64,000 nucleotides of DNA from Vescimonas fastidiosa (GCF_018326305.1 NZ_AP023415.1:1364001-1428000); one strand, 5' to 3'; positions 25,785-35,050 are shown, numbered from the stretch's first letter. Program-made: numbers and translations. Notes: generated by a model from the sequence alone, not told the origin.

Positions 25785-27172
25785 AGCTGTTTCTTGAGTG
25801 GGTGGGCTATTTCTTTATCGCCTATCTGATCGGCTATTCGACCTTTTTGTTCCTCTCGGTCATCGTCGGCTCCCTCGACCTCTATAAGAGGAACCGGCAG
25901 GAGAAGTTCAAAAGCATTCTGCCCTCGGATTACTATCTGCCCATCAGCATCATCGTGCCCGCCCACAACGAGGAGATCACCGTTGTGGACACGGTGCGCT
26001 CGCTGCTTGCGCTCGACTACCGCTCCTATGAGATCATCGTGGTGGACGACGGTTCGAGCGACGCGACCTCCGAGGTGCTTGCCGAGGCGTTCGATATGCA
26101 CCTTGTTCACCGGCCCATCCGCCGGCAGATCAACTGTCAGCGCGAGGAATACGTCTATGAGACACGCACACAGAAGGTACCGGTGACGCTCATCCGAAAA
26201 AAGAACGGCGGCAAGGCAGACGCGCTGAACATGGGCATCAACGCCGCAAATTTCCCGTACTTTATCTGCATGGACGCGGACTCCGTGCTGCAGTACGACT
26301 CTCTGCGCCGCATCGCCTAGCCGGTGCTGGAGGACGGCAAGGTGGTGGCGGTGGGCGGCATCGTGCGCATCTCCAACGATGTGGAGCTGGAAAACGGGCG
26401 GGTGAAGCATTACCGCCTGCCGCGCAGCATCCTCGCTTTCATGCAGGTGCTGGAGTACGACCGCTCCTTCCTCGCCTCGCGCATCCTCTTTGACCGCTTC
26501 AACGGCTCGCTCATCATTTCCGGCGCGTTCGGACTGTTCAAAAAGGACACGGTCATCGCCGTGGGCGGCTACGACAACAAGACCATGGGCGAGGATATGG
26601 AGCTGGTGGTCAAGCTGCACGAATACTGCACGGTCAACAACATCGACTATGCCATCCGCTACGCCACCGACGCCATCTGCTGGACGCAGGTGCCCGAGCG
26701 GCTGCGCGATCTGTGCAAGCAGCGAAAGCGCTGGCATCTGGGCCTGTTCCAGAGTATGTACAAGCATCGCGTCATGTTTTCCAATCACAGGTTCGGCGCG
26801 GTGAGCTTTGTATCCTATCTCTATTTCCTCATTTACGAGCTGCTCTCGCCGTTTATCGAGGTCTTCGGCGTGTTCACGATGGTGCTCGCATGGTGGTGCG
26901 ACCTCATCAATGTGCCGTTCATGCTGCTCTTCTTCCTCATCTACGCCGTCTTCGGCGGGGTCCTGACGCTCACCGCCTTCTTCTCACGCATCTATACGGC
27001 GGATCTCACGCTCTCGTTCGGCGACGGCCTCAAGGCCGTCTGCCTGTGTCTCTTTGAGCTGGTGTTCCTGCGCTTTATTCTCGCATGGGTGCGCTGCACG
27101 GCCTTTATCGGCTATAGGAAGAAAAAACTCAGCTGGGGGCGCATCGAGCGCCGCAAGATCGATTTGAAATAA
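25769..27172 (+). pseudogene. Processive family 2 glycosyltransferase with in-frame TAG
   Basis: 467 codons read as one GT2 synthase except for TAG at 26318-26320. Before it: a membrane helix, ISIIVPAHNEE, IIVVDDGSSDAT, NGGKADALNMG and MDADS. After it, in the same frame: VVAVGGIVRIS, MGEDMELVVKL (the base-containing ED), the processive-enzyme motif KQRKRWH and several membrane helices at 150-280 of the second half. The TAG sits at a place where relatives often have Glu-Pro (RRIA-stop-PVLEDG), so GAG to TAG is likely. It would be the polymer synthase of the operon; as read, it yields two fragments unless the stop is suppressed or is a sequence error. Confidence 0.88.
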
Positions 27173-27186
27173 AGGGGGTGCCGCCT

Positions 27187-29094
27187 GTGCGCCGAAAAAA
27201 GCTCTTGAAAATCACGCTCTACGCTGCGCTGACGATCGGAGCGCTGCTGTGCTGTGTGCAGGATGCAAGCGCGAGGGAGACGCTTCTGATCTCGGGAAAC
27301 GCCGATCTCTATCCCATCGAGTCCTACGACAGCCACAGCGACTCTTATGTGGGTCTGCTGCCGGAGCTGTACCGCCGCGTGAGCGAGCGCACGGACTACG
27401 ACCTTGTCTACCTGCCGTACAGCAAAAATACCACGCAGGCGCAGCAGGCGGAGAACCGGCAGGCGGATATCATCTCCGCCTTTCCCGCCGGAACGGTGGA
27501 CAACGCGTACCTGCGCCGCAGCGAGCTTTTCTGCTCACTGCCCGCGTCCGGCAAGCCGCAGAATATCTGCATCGGCTTTGCCTCCGCGCTGCCCGAGGCG
27601 CAGGCGGAGGAGATCGCGCGTGCGCTCGACGGCATCGGCGCGGCGGAGCGCCTCGGCATCCTTGCCGTCAGCGTGAAGGACGGCGGCGCGTCGCTCTATC
27701 GCACGCGCTGGCTCGTGACGCTCGCGGCGCTGGGCGTGATGATGCTCGGCGCGGGGGTCGCGCTGGGCGTCCTTGTGCGCAAAAAGCGCGCGGAGCTGAA
27801 GGCGAACGCCCTCATCGACCCGCGCTACGGCATCGGCAACGACGGGTATTATCTGAACTGCATGGAAACACTCATCCCCGCCCCGCTCAGAAACATCGTC
27901 TATGTCATCTGCATCGGCTGCGATATGCCCTCGCTCGAACGGCGCTTTGGCGAGACGGAGCGCGAGGAGATCTTCTCCCGCGCGGCGGAGTATCTGCGCC
28001 TTGGCTGCGGACGCGAGGAATACCTCGCCTGCGTGGGGCGCGGGATGTTCGCGCTCGTGTGTCAGTGCGGCAGCCGCGAGGCGGCACAGCAGCGCGCCGA
28101 GGGGCTTATCCGCGGGCTGGACGGCTACCTTGCGGGCTTCCGCGCCGAATATGCCGGCGCGTTCCGCGCGGGCATCTGCTCGCTGTCGGAAAACCCCGAC
28201 TGCGGCGCCGAAGCTGCGCTCTACAATGCGCGCCAGGGCTGCGCCCTCGCGTTCCGCACGGAAACGCCCTGCGCGTTCAGCACGCGCGGTATGATCGACG
28301 AGAGCGAGCAGCTCGAGCGTCTGCGCGGCAGCATGAGCAAGGCGGTGGAAAAGGGCGAATTTGAGCCGTACCTCCAGTTCGTCGTCGATCGCACCGGCAC
28401 GGTCGTCGGCGCGGAGGCCGTCTCGCGCTGGCAAAACCCGGAGGAGGGACTGCTCAAGCCCTCAAAATACATCGACCTGATGATCCGCGCCGGCACGATC
28501 ACCGAGCTGGATCTCTATATGCTCCGCTGCGCGTGCGTGCAGCTCCAGACATGGAAGCGGGAGGGGCGCGGGACGCTGTGGCTCTCGTGCAACTTCACGC
28601 GCCAGTCCATCGCAGACGAAAAGATCCTCGTGCGCGTGCGCGAGATCGTCGAGCAGTACGACTTTACGCGCGACCGCCTTGTGGTGGAGCTGACGGAGGA
28701 CTCCTACGCGCACGACCGCGAGGCGGCGCTGCGGACGATCGAGGGGCTGCACGCAATGGGGCTTCGCATCGTGCTGGACGATATCGGCGCGGGCTATTCC
28801 TCGCTCTCCGACCTGAGCACCTACCCAATCGACGGCGTGAAGATCGACCGCAGCATCGTGACCGAGTCCGCCTTGCCGCGTGCCCGCGCGCTGCTGGAGG
28901 GCATGATCCGTCTTTCGCACGACATGGGCATCCGCGTGCTGTGCGAGGGCGTGGAGGACAAGGCAACGTGCGACGCCGTGCTTGCGGCGGGCTGCGACTT
29001 CATTCAGGGCTTTTATTTTTCGCGCGTCCTGCCCGGGCGCGAAGCGGAATCCTTCCTGCGCAGCCTGGCGGCGCGCGACAGGGAGGAAGGATAA
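27187..29094 (+). CDS. c-di-GMP phosphodiesterase (EAL) with sensor and degenerate GGDEF
   Basis: 635 residues from the GTG at 27187 (AAAGGGGGTG upstream). A signal-like N-terminus and an extracellular substrate-binding-like sensor (about 28-165) are followed by a membrane helix (about 174-198). The GGDEF domain is degenerate (GRGMFAL near 283 in place of GGDEFAL). The EAL domain (about 377-630) keeps its key residues: EAV at about 409, Asn in LSCNFTRQS, Glu in VVELTED, Asp-Asp in LDDIGAGYSSL, Lys in VKIDRS, and QGFYFS. So it probably hydrolyses c-di-GMP and ties the operon to that signal. Confidence 0.85.
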   Translation: MRRKKLLKITLYAALTIGALLCCVQDASARETLLISGNADLYPIESYDSHSDSYVGLLPELYRRVSERTDYDLVYLPYSKNTTQAQQAENRQADIISAFPAGTVDNAYLRRSELFCSLPASGKPQNICIGFASALPEAQAEEIARALDGIGAAERLGILAVSVKDGGASLYRTRWLVTLAALGVMMLGAGVALGVLVRKKRAELKANALIDPRYGIGNDGYYLNCMETLIPAPLRNIVYVICIGCDMPSLERRFGETEREEIFSRAAEYLRLGCGREEYLACVGRGMFALVCQCGSREAAQQRAEGLIRGLDGYLAGFRAEYAGAFRAGICSLSENPDCGAEAALYNARQGCALAFRTETPCAFSTRGMIDESEQLERLRGSMSKAVEKGEFEPYLQFVVDRTGTVVGAEAVSRWQNPEEGLLKPSKYIDLMIRAGTITELDLYMLRCACVQLQTWKREGRGTLWLSCNFTRQSIADEKILVRVREIVEQYDFTRDRLVVELTEDSYAHDREAALRTIEGLHAMGLRIVLDDIGAGYSSLSDLSTYPIDGVKIDRSIVTESALPRARALLEGMIRLSHDMGIRVLCEGVEDKATCDAVLAAGCDFIQGFYFSRVLPGREAESFLRSLAARDREEG

Positions 29095-29107
29095 AGAAGG
29101 AATGAAC

Positions 29108-29695
29108 ATGGTCAACAAAAAACGAGTAGGCATGATGATGGCGGTCACGCTCCTGATCGGCGTGCTGCTCTTCTGTTCGGTCTTTTTCCTCGTCCGGCGG
29201 GCGAATCGTGAGATCACACAGCGCTCCTTTGACGAATTGACTACCGCGACACGCCAGATCGCAAAGGATTTTGTCGACACGGCGAACGCGGACCAGACCA
29301 TCCTCTCCGCCATGGCGGAGCTGATCGCGGGGCATGACGAGCGTGACAATGACGCGGTGCTGCGCATCATGAAATCCTTCAGCCTCAGTGAGACCTTTGT
29401 CTCCACCGTCGCGCTGCTGCGACCCGACGGCACGCTGCTGCTGACCGACGGCGGCCTTTATCGCATCGGAGGCGACGAGTTTGTCGTCTTTTCAAAGGCA
29501 GATGCAGCCGTATGTGAAGCGCGTATGCAGGCGGTATCATCGGCGCTTGCCGCACAGGACTACAGCATTTCCTACGGCATTGCCGCGCAAAGGGTGTCAG
29601 CCGGATTGGGAGACCTTGTCCGCGAAGCGGACGAAAATATGCTGAAAGACAAACGGCGCTACTATGCCGAGCACGATCGCAGAAGGCCAAGATAA
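29108..29695 (+). pseudogene. Diguanylate cyclase with large internal deletion
   Basis: 195 codons. The first 115 are a membrane helix (MMMAVTLLIGVLLFCSVFFL) plus the start of an extracellular sensor (FVSTVALLRPDGTLLLTDGG). At about 29452 the sequence jumps in frame to LYRIGGDEFVVFSKAD, the second half of a GGDEF domain. The sensor end, second membrane helix and first half of the GGDEF domain (including its metal-binding Asp) are missing. GC also drops after the joint. It is very probably inactive as a cyclase. Confidence 0.78.
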
Positions 29696-29719
29696 CGCCA
29701 AGACGATAAAATGTCCGCA

Positions 29720-30112
29720 TCATTCTCTCCATTTCTGTACCTCCCAAAGCATATCGATATGCCGGTGGGATTTGCGGTTGGTGTTGTTGTAATCGTCCGA
29801 GCAGAGCCAGTCGATGAGATAGCATTTGGGGATCATGTACTTCTGCAGCAGCGCCAGCGCCTTCAGCTTCCCCACGCGAATCCATTGGCAGACGGTGCGG
29901 CGGTTATAGCCTGTGAAGTCCACAGCGGCGGCCACATCCATCACATCCGGAAGCGCGGCCAGCTTGCTCTCATAGTAGCGCCGGAGCTTCTTCTCGTCTT
30001 TAGCGCACGGCGGATGGATGCGGATTTTATAGGGCCGAACCATTTCGCTTCCGTATTTGTACCAGTTCTTCGGCGCTATGTATTTTTTGGGGTTTACCTC
30101 ACGGTCGTTCAT
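29720..30112 (-). CDS. HTH protein related to the element's double-HTH protein, truncated
   Basis: About 130 residues. The segment RRYYESKLAALPDVMDV, FTGYNRRTVCQWIRVGKLKA, IPKCYLIDWLCS and RKSHRHIDML lines up with the second half of the protein at 17041-17646 (YYTDLL..PDVLT, ITGYGKTAINNW, IPKVYLVEFFCS, RKSPWHIRTL). The first HTH module is absent and no strong ribosome site is seen, so it is probably a fragment. It marks mobile-element DNA on the far side of the polysaccharide operon. Confidence 0.6.
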   Translation of the reverse strand: MNDREVNPKKYIAPKNWYKYGSEMVRPYKIRIHPPCAKDEKKLRRYYESKLAALPDVMDVAAAVDFTGYNRRTVCQWIRVGKLKALALLQKYMIPKCYLIDWLCSDDYNNTNRKSHRHIDMLWEVQKWRE

Positions 30113-30207
30113 CACACACCCGGTATATTCTCCACCTTGCAAACACAGCGGCAATGCAGATATCCCGCATTGCCGCTGTGATTTGTATTCTTATTTCGGA
30201 ACAAGCA

Positions 30208-31170
30208 TCAGCCCTTACTGCTTGCAATGGCCTGATCGATGAGCTTCTGCAGCGTCTGCGCCTGCTTTTGTCCGGTTATCGCGCCGACGATCGGCTCGCC
30301 TACAATGTTGCCGTTTTTGTCAACCACATATGTGGTCGGATAGGAGTACAGTCCGGAGGTAAATTCTCCGGCCTCGCTTTTCGAGTCAAACCAAATGTTT
30401 TTGTAGGATACGCCCTTCTTTGTCAGAATATCCTTGGCCTCGGCGATAGCCGTTTTGTCCCCATCCAGGGTAAAGGAGTTGATGCCGACTACCGCGCCGC
30501 CCTTTTCGGCCAGCTGCTTGTTAAGCGCTTCCAGCTCGGCAAGCTCTCCCACGCAGGGGCTGCAGGTGGTGAACCAAAAGTTTACCACGGTAACCGTGTT
30601 TTCCCCAAACAGTGTGCTGCTTTTCACCTCGTTTCCCGCAAGGTCCTTGCCGTCGAATGCGGGAAATTTCGTCAGATCGCTCTTCTCGATGGGCTTTCCG
30701 TTTTCCGCCGGAACGCTCATGTCCCCATCGGAGGGCTTGTTGCCGCAGCCGGGGAATTTTTGTTCAAGAATCGTCAGCTTTCCCTCGATCTCCCGAATCA
30801 GCTCCGCGCCTTCGTTAAGCACCTTCAGCTCGTCCGATTTGAACTGGTCCTTGGCGCCTTCAATCGTTTTGAGCAGGAAATCCCCGTAATTGCCGCCGTC
30901 CTCAATCATGGTCATGTTTTTATTGGCAGAGAGAAAGACCTTTTCCCACAGGGCGCTGTTCTGGGACAGAATCGCATTTTCCTGCTCCATCAGCTTTTGA
31001 TGCAGCTCCGCCGCCTCGTCCGCTGTGGCCGGCTCCGCCGCCAAAAAGGCTGCAATTTCAGCCTTTTTGCCGCCGTCGTCTTTCTTACTATCCTTGCCCG
31101 TGCCGCAGGCGGCAAGACTGAGCACCAGCAGCGCCGCGGTCAATAGGGTTAAAATCTTTTTTGCTTTCAT
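30208..31170 (-). CDS. TlpA-family thiol-disulfide lipoprotein
   Basis: 320 residues. A lipoprotein signal with LSLAAC (Cys22) is followed by a helical linker (about 36-150) and a thioredoxin-fold domain (about 160-318) with NFWFTTCSPC, the active-site pair Cys203/Cys206, and SYPTTYVVD with the cis-Pro. It would reduce or oxidise thiols outside the membrane. Five bp separate it from the 4Fe-4S gene upstream, which may supply electrons. Confidence 0.9.
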   Translation of the reverse strand: MKAKKILTLLTAALLVLSLAACGTGKDSKKDDGGKKAEIAAFLAAEPATADEAAELHQKLMEQENAILSQNSALWEKVFLSANKNMTMIEDGGNYGDFLLKTIEGAKDQFKSDELKVLNEGAELIREIEGKLTILEQKFPGCGNKPSDGDMSVPAENGKPIEKSDLTKFPAFDGKDLAGNEVKSSTLFGENTVTVVNFWFTTCSPCVGELAELEALNKQLAEKGGAVVGINSFTLDGDKTAIAEAKDILTKKGVSYKNIWFDSKSEAGEFTSGLYSYPTTYVVDKNGNIVGEPIVGAITGQKQAQTLQKLIDQAIASSKG

Positions 31171-31175
31171 GGTGT

Positions 31176-32135
31176 TTACTCCTTTTCTGTATTGTGTATT
31201 TGTTTTTCTGTCTCCGCCTTTTCGCCGGAGGGCTCCCTTTCCTTCCCTTTACCGAAGCCGTAGCAGAAGCTCACCGCCTTGGTGGGGCAGGCCCGGATGC
31301 ACATGCCGCAGCGTATGCATTCGGTGTGGTCGGGGTTTTTGGTTACATCCACATCCATCTTGCATGCCTTCGCGCACTTTCCGCAGGAAACGCACTTGTG
31401 CTTGTCCACCTTCATTCCGAAAAGTGACACTCTGTTCATCAGCGCATAAAAAGCGCCCAGCGGGCACAGCCACTTGCAAAACGGCCTGTAGAAAAGCACA
31501 CTCAGCACGATCACCGTTATCAGTATCCCGAGCTTCCACGAAAAGAGCACGCCCAGGGCGGAGCGGATTCCCGAATTGACGGCGGCAAGGGGTATCGCCC
31601 CCTCCAGCACGCCCTGGGGACAGAGGTACTTACAGAAGAACGGGTCCCCCATGCCCACATCGTTTGCGATAAGCGCCGGAAGCAGGACCACCGCCAAAAG
31701 CAAAACGGCGTATTTAATGTAGGTCAGCGGCTTCAGTCTTTTGGTGGATAGCTTCCGGGTCGGGATCTTGTGCAGCAGCTCCTGAAACCATCCGAAGGGG
31801 CAGAGGAATCCGCAGATGAACCGCCCCAGCAGAACCCCCAGCAATAGGAGAAATCCTGTAATATAGTAGGAAAAGGCGAATTTCGAAGACCCCACCACCG
31901 CCTGAAACGAGCCGATGGGGCAGGCGCCCGACGCGGCCGGGCAGGAATAGCAATTGAGCCCCGGCACGCAAACGACCTTTCCCTTCCCCTGATAAATTCC
32001 GCCCTTCAGGAAATTGGGCAGATGCAGGTTGCTCAGCAGTGCCGCTCCCCCCTGCACCCATCCGCGAAAGCGGGAGAGGCCCTGCGAAATGCCCCCTCTT
32101 TTTTTACTGTGTTTACCGTTATCCAATTCCCACAC
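31176..32135 (-). CDS. Polyferredoxin-type 4Fe-4S membrane protein (NapH/CcoG-like)
   Basis: 319 residues. Four to five membrane helices carry CGFLCPFG and CKWLCPLG motifs (NapH-like), plus CYSCPAASGACP near the start and FFCKYLCPQG. The C-terminal ferredoxin domain has two CxxCxxCxxxC clusters: CVSCGKCAKAC and CIRCGMCIRACP. It likely moves electrons across the membrane to the TlpA protein. The start is uncertain: GTG at 32135 or TTG at 32126, both inside the end of the small gene upstream. Confidence 0.87.
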   Translation of the reverse strand: MWELDNGKHSKKRGGISQGLSRFRGWVQGGAALLSNLHLPNFLKGGIYQGKGKVVCVPGLNCYSCPAASGACPIGSFQAVVGSSKFAFSYYITGFLLLLGVLLGRFICGFLCPFGWFQELLHKIPTRKLSTKRLKPLTYIKYAVLLLAVVLLPALIANDVGMGDPFFCKYLCPQGVLEGAIPLAAVNSGIRSALGVLFSWKLGILITVIVLSVLFYRPFCKWLCPLGAFYALMNRVSLFGMKVDKHKCVSCGKCAKACKMDVDVTKNPDHTECIRCGMCIRACPTKAVSFCYGFGKGKEREPSGEKAETEKQIHNTEKE

Positions 32136-32265
32136 ACTCCAAACACAGCCGTATTGCCTTGCTCAGCACGGTATCGGCCTCCCCGCGCAGGACTCCGTAG
32201 CACAGCATTGCCCCTCCGCAGATAAGAAGCAGGATCTGAAATACGGCTTTTTTTGATCGAAACAA
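32119..32265 (-). CDS. CD1871A-family CXXC protein (48 residues)
   Basis: Small membrane protein starting with TTG behind AAGGGGTG: one helix (FQILLLICGGAMLCYGVL), then RGEADTVLSKAIRLCLECVG with the CLEC motif. This matches the CD1871A-type proteins that precede NapH-like and TlpA genes in Clostridia. It overlaps the next gene by 17 bp, so translation is coupled. Probably a redox partner in the same membrane complex. Confidence 0.8.
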   Translation of the reverse strand: MFRSKKAVFQILLLICGGAMLCYGVLRGEADTVLSKAIRLCLECVGIG

Positions 32266-32420
32266 CCCGGTCACCCCTTTCTTTTGTAACACCATTGTAG
32301 CGCATCGGATATAAAATCCCTGTTAAGAACGAAAACTTAACCAAAATTTTATCTCCATGTGGTATAATGAGACTGCTTATACCATCGACGAACCGAAAAA
32401 ACACCCCAAGGAGATTTTCT

Positions 32421-33098
32421 ATGCATATTTTAGTGGTTGAAGATGAGCGCGCATTGTGTGAGGCGATCGTTCGCAGTCTCAGGCGTCTTGCTTACAGCGT
32501 AGATTTTTGCTATGACGGAGACAAAGCCCTTGCGCTGCTGGGCGTGGAGCGGTACGACCTTGTCTTGCTGGATCTGAATCTGCCGGGGGCGGACGGGATG
32601 ACGGTGCTGCGGACGCTGCGGCAAAAGGACAGAGATACGAAGGTGCTGATTTTGTCGGCGCGCAGTGCCGTTTCCGACAAGGTAGAGGGTCTGGATGCCG
32701 GTGCCAATGATTATTTGGCAAAGCCCTTTCATTTAGAGGAGTTAGCCGCCCGGATACGCAGTCTCACCCGGCGCCGATTTACGCAAAACGATGTGGTCCT
32801 CACCTGCGGGCAGGTAGCCTTTGACACCAAATCCCGTACCGCCACAGCCGGCGGGCAGGAGCTATCCCTTACCCGAAAGGAGCTTGGAATACTGGAATAC
32901 CTGCTCCTGCACCAGGGCTGCCCGGTCAGTCAGGAGGAGCTGCTGGACCATGTGTGGGATAACCGTGTGGACCATTTCAGCAATTCCATCCGGGTGCATA
33001 TCTCCGCGCTGCGAAAGAAGCTGCGCGCCGCCCTGGGCTTTGACCCGATCCGCAATCGCATCGGAGAGGGCTATGTTATGGAGGAAGAGAAACCGTGA
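32421..33098 (+). CDS. OmpR-family response regulator
   Basis: 225 residues. Receiver domain with Glu7-Asp8 acid pocket (VVEDE), phospho-acceptor Asp51 (LVLLDLNLPG) and Lys near 101 (LAKPF). The C-terminal winged helix has ELSLTRKELGILEYLL and VHISALRKKL. The ATG at 32421 has AAGGAG upstream. It is divergent from the redox operon (about 155 bp apart), which is a likely target, and its stop overlaps the kinase start (GTGA). Confidence 0.92.
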   Translation: MHILVVEDERALCEAIVRSLRRLAYSVDFCYDGDKALALLGVERYDLVLLDLNLPGADGMTVLRTLRQKDRDTKVLILSARSAVSDKVEGLDAGANDYLAKPFHLEELAARIRSLTRRRFTQNDVVLTCGQVAFDTKSRTATAGGQELSLTRKELGILEYLLLHQGCPVSQEELLDHVWDNRVDHFSNSIRVHISALRKKLRAALGFDPIRNRIGEGYVMEEEKP

Positions 33099-34237
33099 AA
33101 AATCTATCCCTGCAGTGGCGCATCACCCTGATGACCGCGCTTCTTATCGGCGCCACCTGTATTTTCATGAATGTCCTGATCGGCTACTCCGGCAGGCATT
33201 ACATGGATTCCATAGGCTCCCACATTACGGGCTACGAGGAAACGGGCGGAGAAGATCCGGATTTTTTCGACCCCCGGCGGGAAAGGCTTGACCAGGAGCT
33301 TACCATCGTCATTCACGGCGCGCAGGAATCCTTTATCGCTACCAACTGGTATATTACGGCGGCAGCGGCACTGCTGGGCGGTGTGCTTGCGTACTTTTTA
33401 AGCGGCCATGCCCTGAAGCCTCTGCGCACCTTTGCCGCCCAGGTGGAAAAGGTGCAGCCGAACAATCTGACGGATACAAAGATCCCCGAAGCGGTCCTGC
33501 CGGAGTTCCGGCAGTTCAGCCGGTCCTTCAATCAGATGCTTGACCGCCTTGACTCCGGCTTTGCCGCTCAGCGGCAGTTCACCGGAAACGCCGCCCATGA
33601 GCTGCGCACGCCGCTTTCCCTGATGCAGGCGCAGCTTGAGCTGTTTTCCGCAGAGCATCCCGAGGTATCCCCGGAAACGGCAGACTTTCTCCGTTTGCTG
33701 CGCGAGCAGACCGAGCGCATGACTCAGATGACAAAAACCCTCCTGGAGATGAGCGAGCTTCGGACGGTACCCTGCACCGAGCGCATAGAGATAGGGCCTA
33801 TGGTAGAGGAGATCTTTACCGATCTGGCCCCCCTTGCCGAGAGGAAGAACATTACCCTCAAGGCCACCGGTGACGGCACCATGACCGGCAGCGACACACT
33901 GCTCTACCGCCTGCTCTATAATCTCACCGAAAACGCCATCCGCTACAACCGCCCTGACGGAACGGTGCATATCGCGGTAGCATATGAGGCCAGCTGCCTT
34001 CATATCACGGTGACGGATACCGGCTGCGGCATCCCCCAGCCGTACCGGGAGAGCATTTTTCAGCCCTTCTTTCGGGTGGATAAATCCCGCAGTCGGGAAA
34101 ACGGCGGCGTGGGGCTGGGACTGTCTCTGGCGTGGGAGATTGTGGCCCTCCACGGCGGCGAAATTCGGGTGGCGGAAAGCTCCGAAAAGGGGACGACCAT
34201 CGCCGTGAGCTTTCCCACGGACGCAAGCGCGGATTAA
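33095..34237 (+). CDS. Sensor histidine kinase
   Basis: 380 residues. Membrane helices at about 8-30 and 88-108 flank a short extracellular part; HAMP-like segment; dimerisation helix with His168 (AAHELRTPLSL); ATPase domain with LTENAIRYN (N box), TDTGCGIP (G1) and GVGLGLSL (G2). It starts with GTG inside the regulator's last codons. Partner of the response regulator; the signal is unknown. Confidence 0.92.
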   Translation: MKNLSLQWRITLMTALLIGATCIFMNVLIGYSGRHYMDSIGSHITGYEETGGEDPDFFDPRRERLDQELTIVIHGAQESFIATNWYITAAAALLGGVLAYFLSGHALKPLRTFAAQVEKVQPNNLTDTKIPEAVLPEFRQFSRSFNQMLDRLDSGFAAQRQFTGNAAHELRTPLSLMQAQLELFSAEHPEVSPETADFLRLLREQTERMTQMTKTLLEMSELRTVPCTERIEIGPMVEEIFTDLAPLAERKNITLKATGDGTMTGSDTLLYRLLYNLTENAIRYNRPDGTVHIAVAYEASCLHITVTDTGCGIPQPYRESIFQPFFRVDKSRSRENGGVGLGLSLAWEIVALHGGEIRVAESSEKGTTIAVSFPTDASAD

Positions 34238-34260
34238 CGGAGGTTATTCCAATAAAGCTT

Positions 34261-34290
34261 TAGAGGCAAGGCCAAAGGACCTTGCCTCTA
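34261..34290. terminator. Bidirectional terminator
   Basis: TAGAGGCAAGG (34261-34271) pairs with CCTTGCCTCTA (34280-34290) between the convergent kinase and tetR genes; followed by CTTCGTTAAATT. Confidence 0.75.
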
Positions 34291-34316
34291 CTTCGTTAAA
34301 TTAAAACCCGCCGCTT

Positions 34317-34907
34317 TTACCGCTCCGGCCGAAATCCCTGCAAAAACATCGGCATCATCAGCGCGCTGTACCGCCCCAAGGCGTACTCCCCGCCGCACAG
34401 GCACCAGTCGTACATCATTCCCCGCTCAAACATGGCGTAGGCCTTGGCGATCTCATTGGCCGTCATGTCCGTGCGAAGCTGCCCCCGGCTCTGCCCGTCC
34501 CGGATGATCTGGTACAGCAGCTTAAAATAAGTGCGGTTGCGGTCCAGCAGGTGCTTTTCCCCTCTTGTCACCAGCTGCGAGGAAAACAGCCGTGCCAGCA
34601 GCTCCAGGGACACGCTGTTGTCGATCATATTGAAAAGCTCCCGGTTCAAAAACACCAGCGTCTCCACTGCGTCAGCCTCCGGGTCGATCCGGGGCCGCAG
34701 CTCCTCGTACTTTTCATCAAACAGCACCGACAGCGACCCCAGCAGTGCGTCCTTCCCCTCAAAATAGTGGTAAAAGGAGCCCTTGGAGGTCTCCGACTCA
34801 AACACGATGTCCTCCACCGTGGTGTCCTCGTATCCCTGCTCATAAAACAGCCTCCACGCCGCCGCCACGATCCGCGCCTTCGTGTTCCGCCCCGCCTTCT
34901 TCGCCAT
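34317..34907 (-). CDS. TetR-family regulator
   Basis: 196 residues. N-terminal HTH: TKARIVAAAWRLFYEQGYED, TTVEDIVFESETSKGSFYHY and FEGKDALL are typical of TetR. The C-terminal ligand domain is all helical with no recognisable ligand. The ATG at 34907 has AGGAGG at 7 bp. No obvious target gene beside it. Confidence 0.88.
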   Translation of the reverse strand: MAKKAGRNTKARIVAAAWRLFYEQGYEDTTVEDIVFESETSKGSFYHYFEGKDALLGSLSVLFDEKYEELRPRIDPEADAVETLVFLNRELFNMIDNSVSLELLARLFSSQLVTRGEKHLLDRNRTYFKLLYQIIRDGQSRGQLRTDMTANEIAKAYAMFERGMMYDWCLCGGEYALGRYSALMMPMFLQGFRPER

Positions 34908-35008
34908 TCCCATTCCTCCTAAACAATCGACCTTCTGTAATCTCTATAAATGTCATTGCCGGGGCGCATAGCGCCGGAAGGGTCGCCGCCCCGCACTTCT
35001 TGTACCCT

Positions 35009-35050
35009 GTCATTGCCAAGCCAGCGCGAACGCTGGCTGTGGCAATCCGC
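35009..35050. repeat. TGTCATTG palindromic intergenic repeat, copy 1
   Basis: TGTCATTGCCAAGCCAGCG, then the inverse arm CGCTGGC and GTGGCAATCCGC. The same design recurs at 36205 and 59417: TGTCATT, a palindrome on GACCAGT or CCAGCG, and GGCAATCCG. Confidence 0.7.

Noticed and set aside
5753..26320. TAG recoded as an amino acid in this organism
   Set aside because: TAG ends several intact genes here (second methyltransferase, Abi_C, CD-NTase, VTC protein), so general recoding does not fit; two separate point mutations or read errors are simpler.
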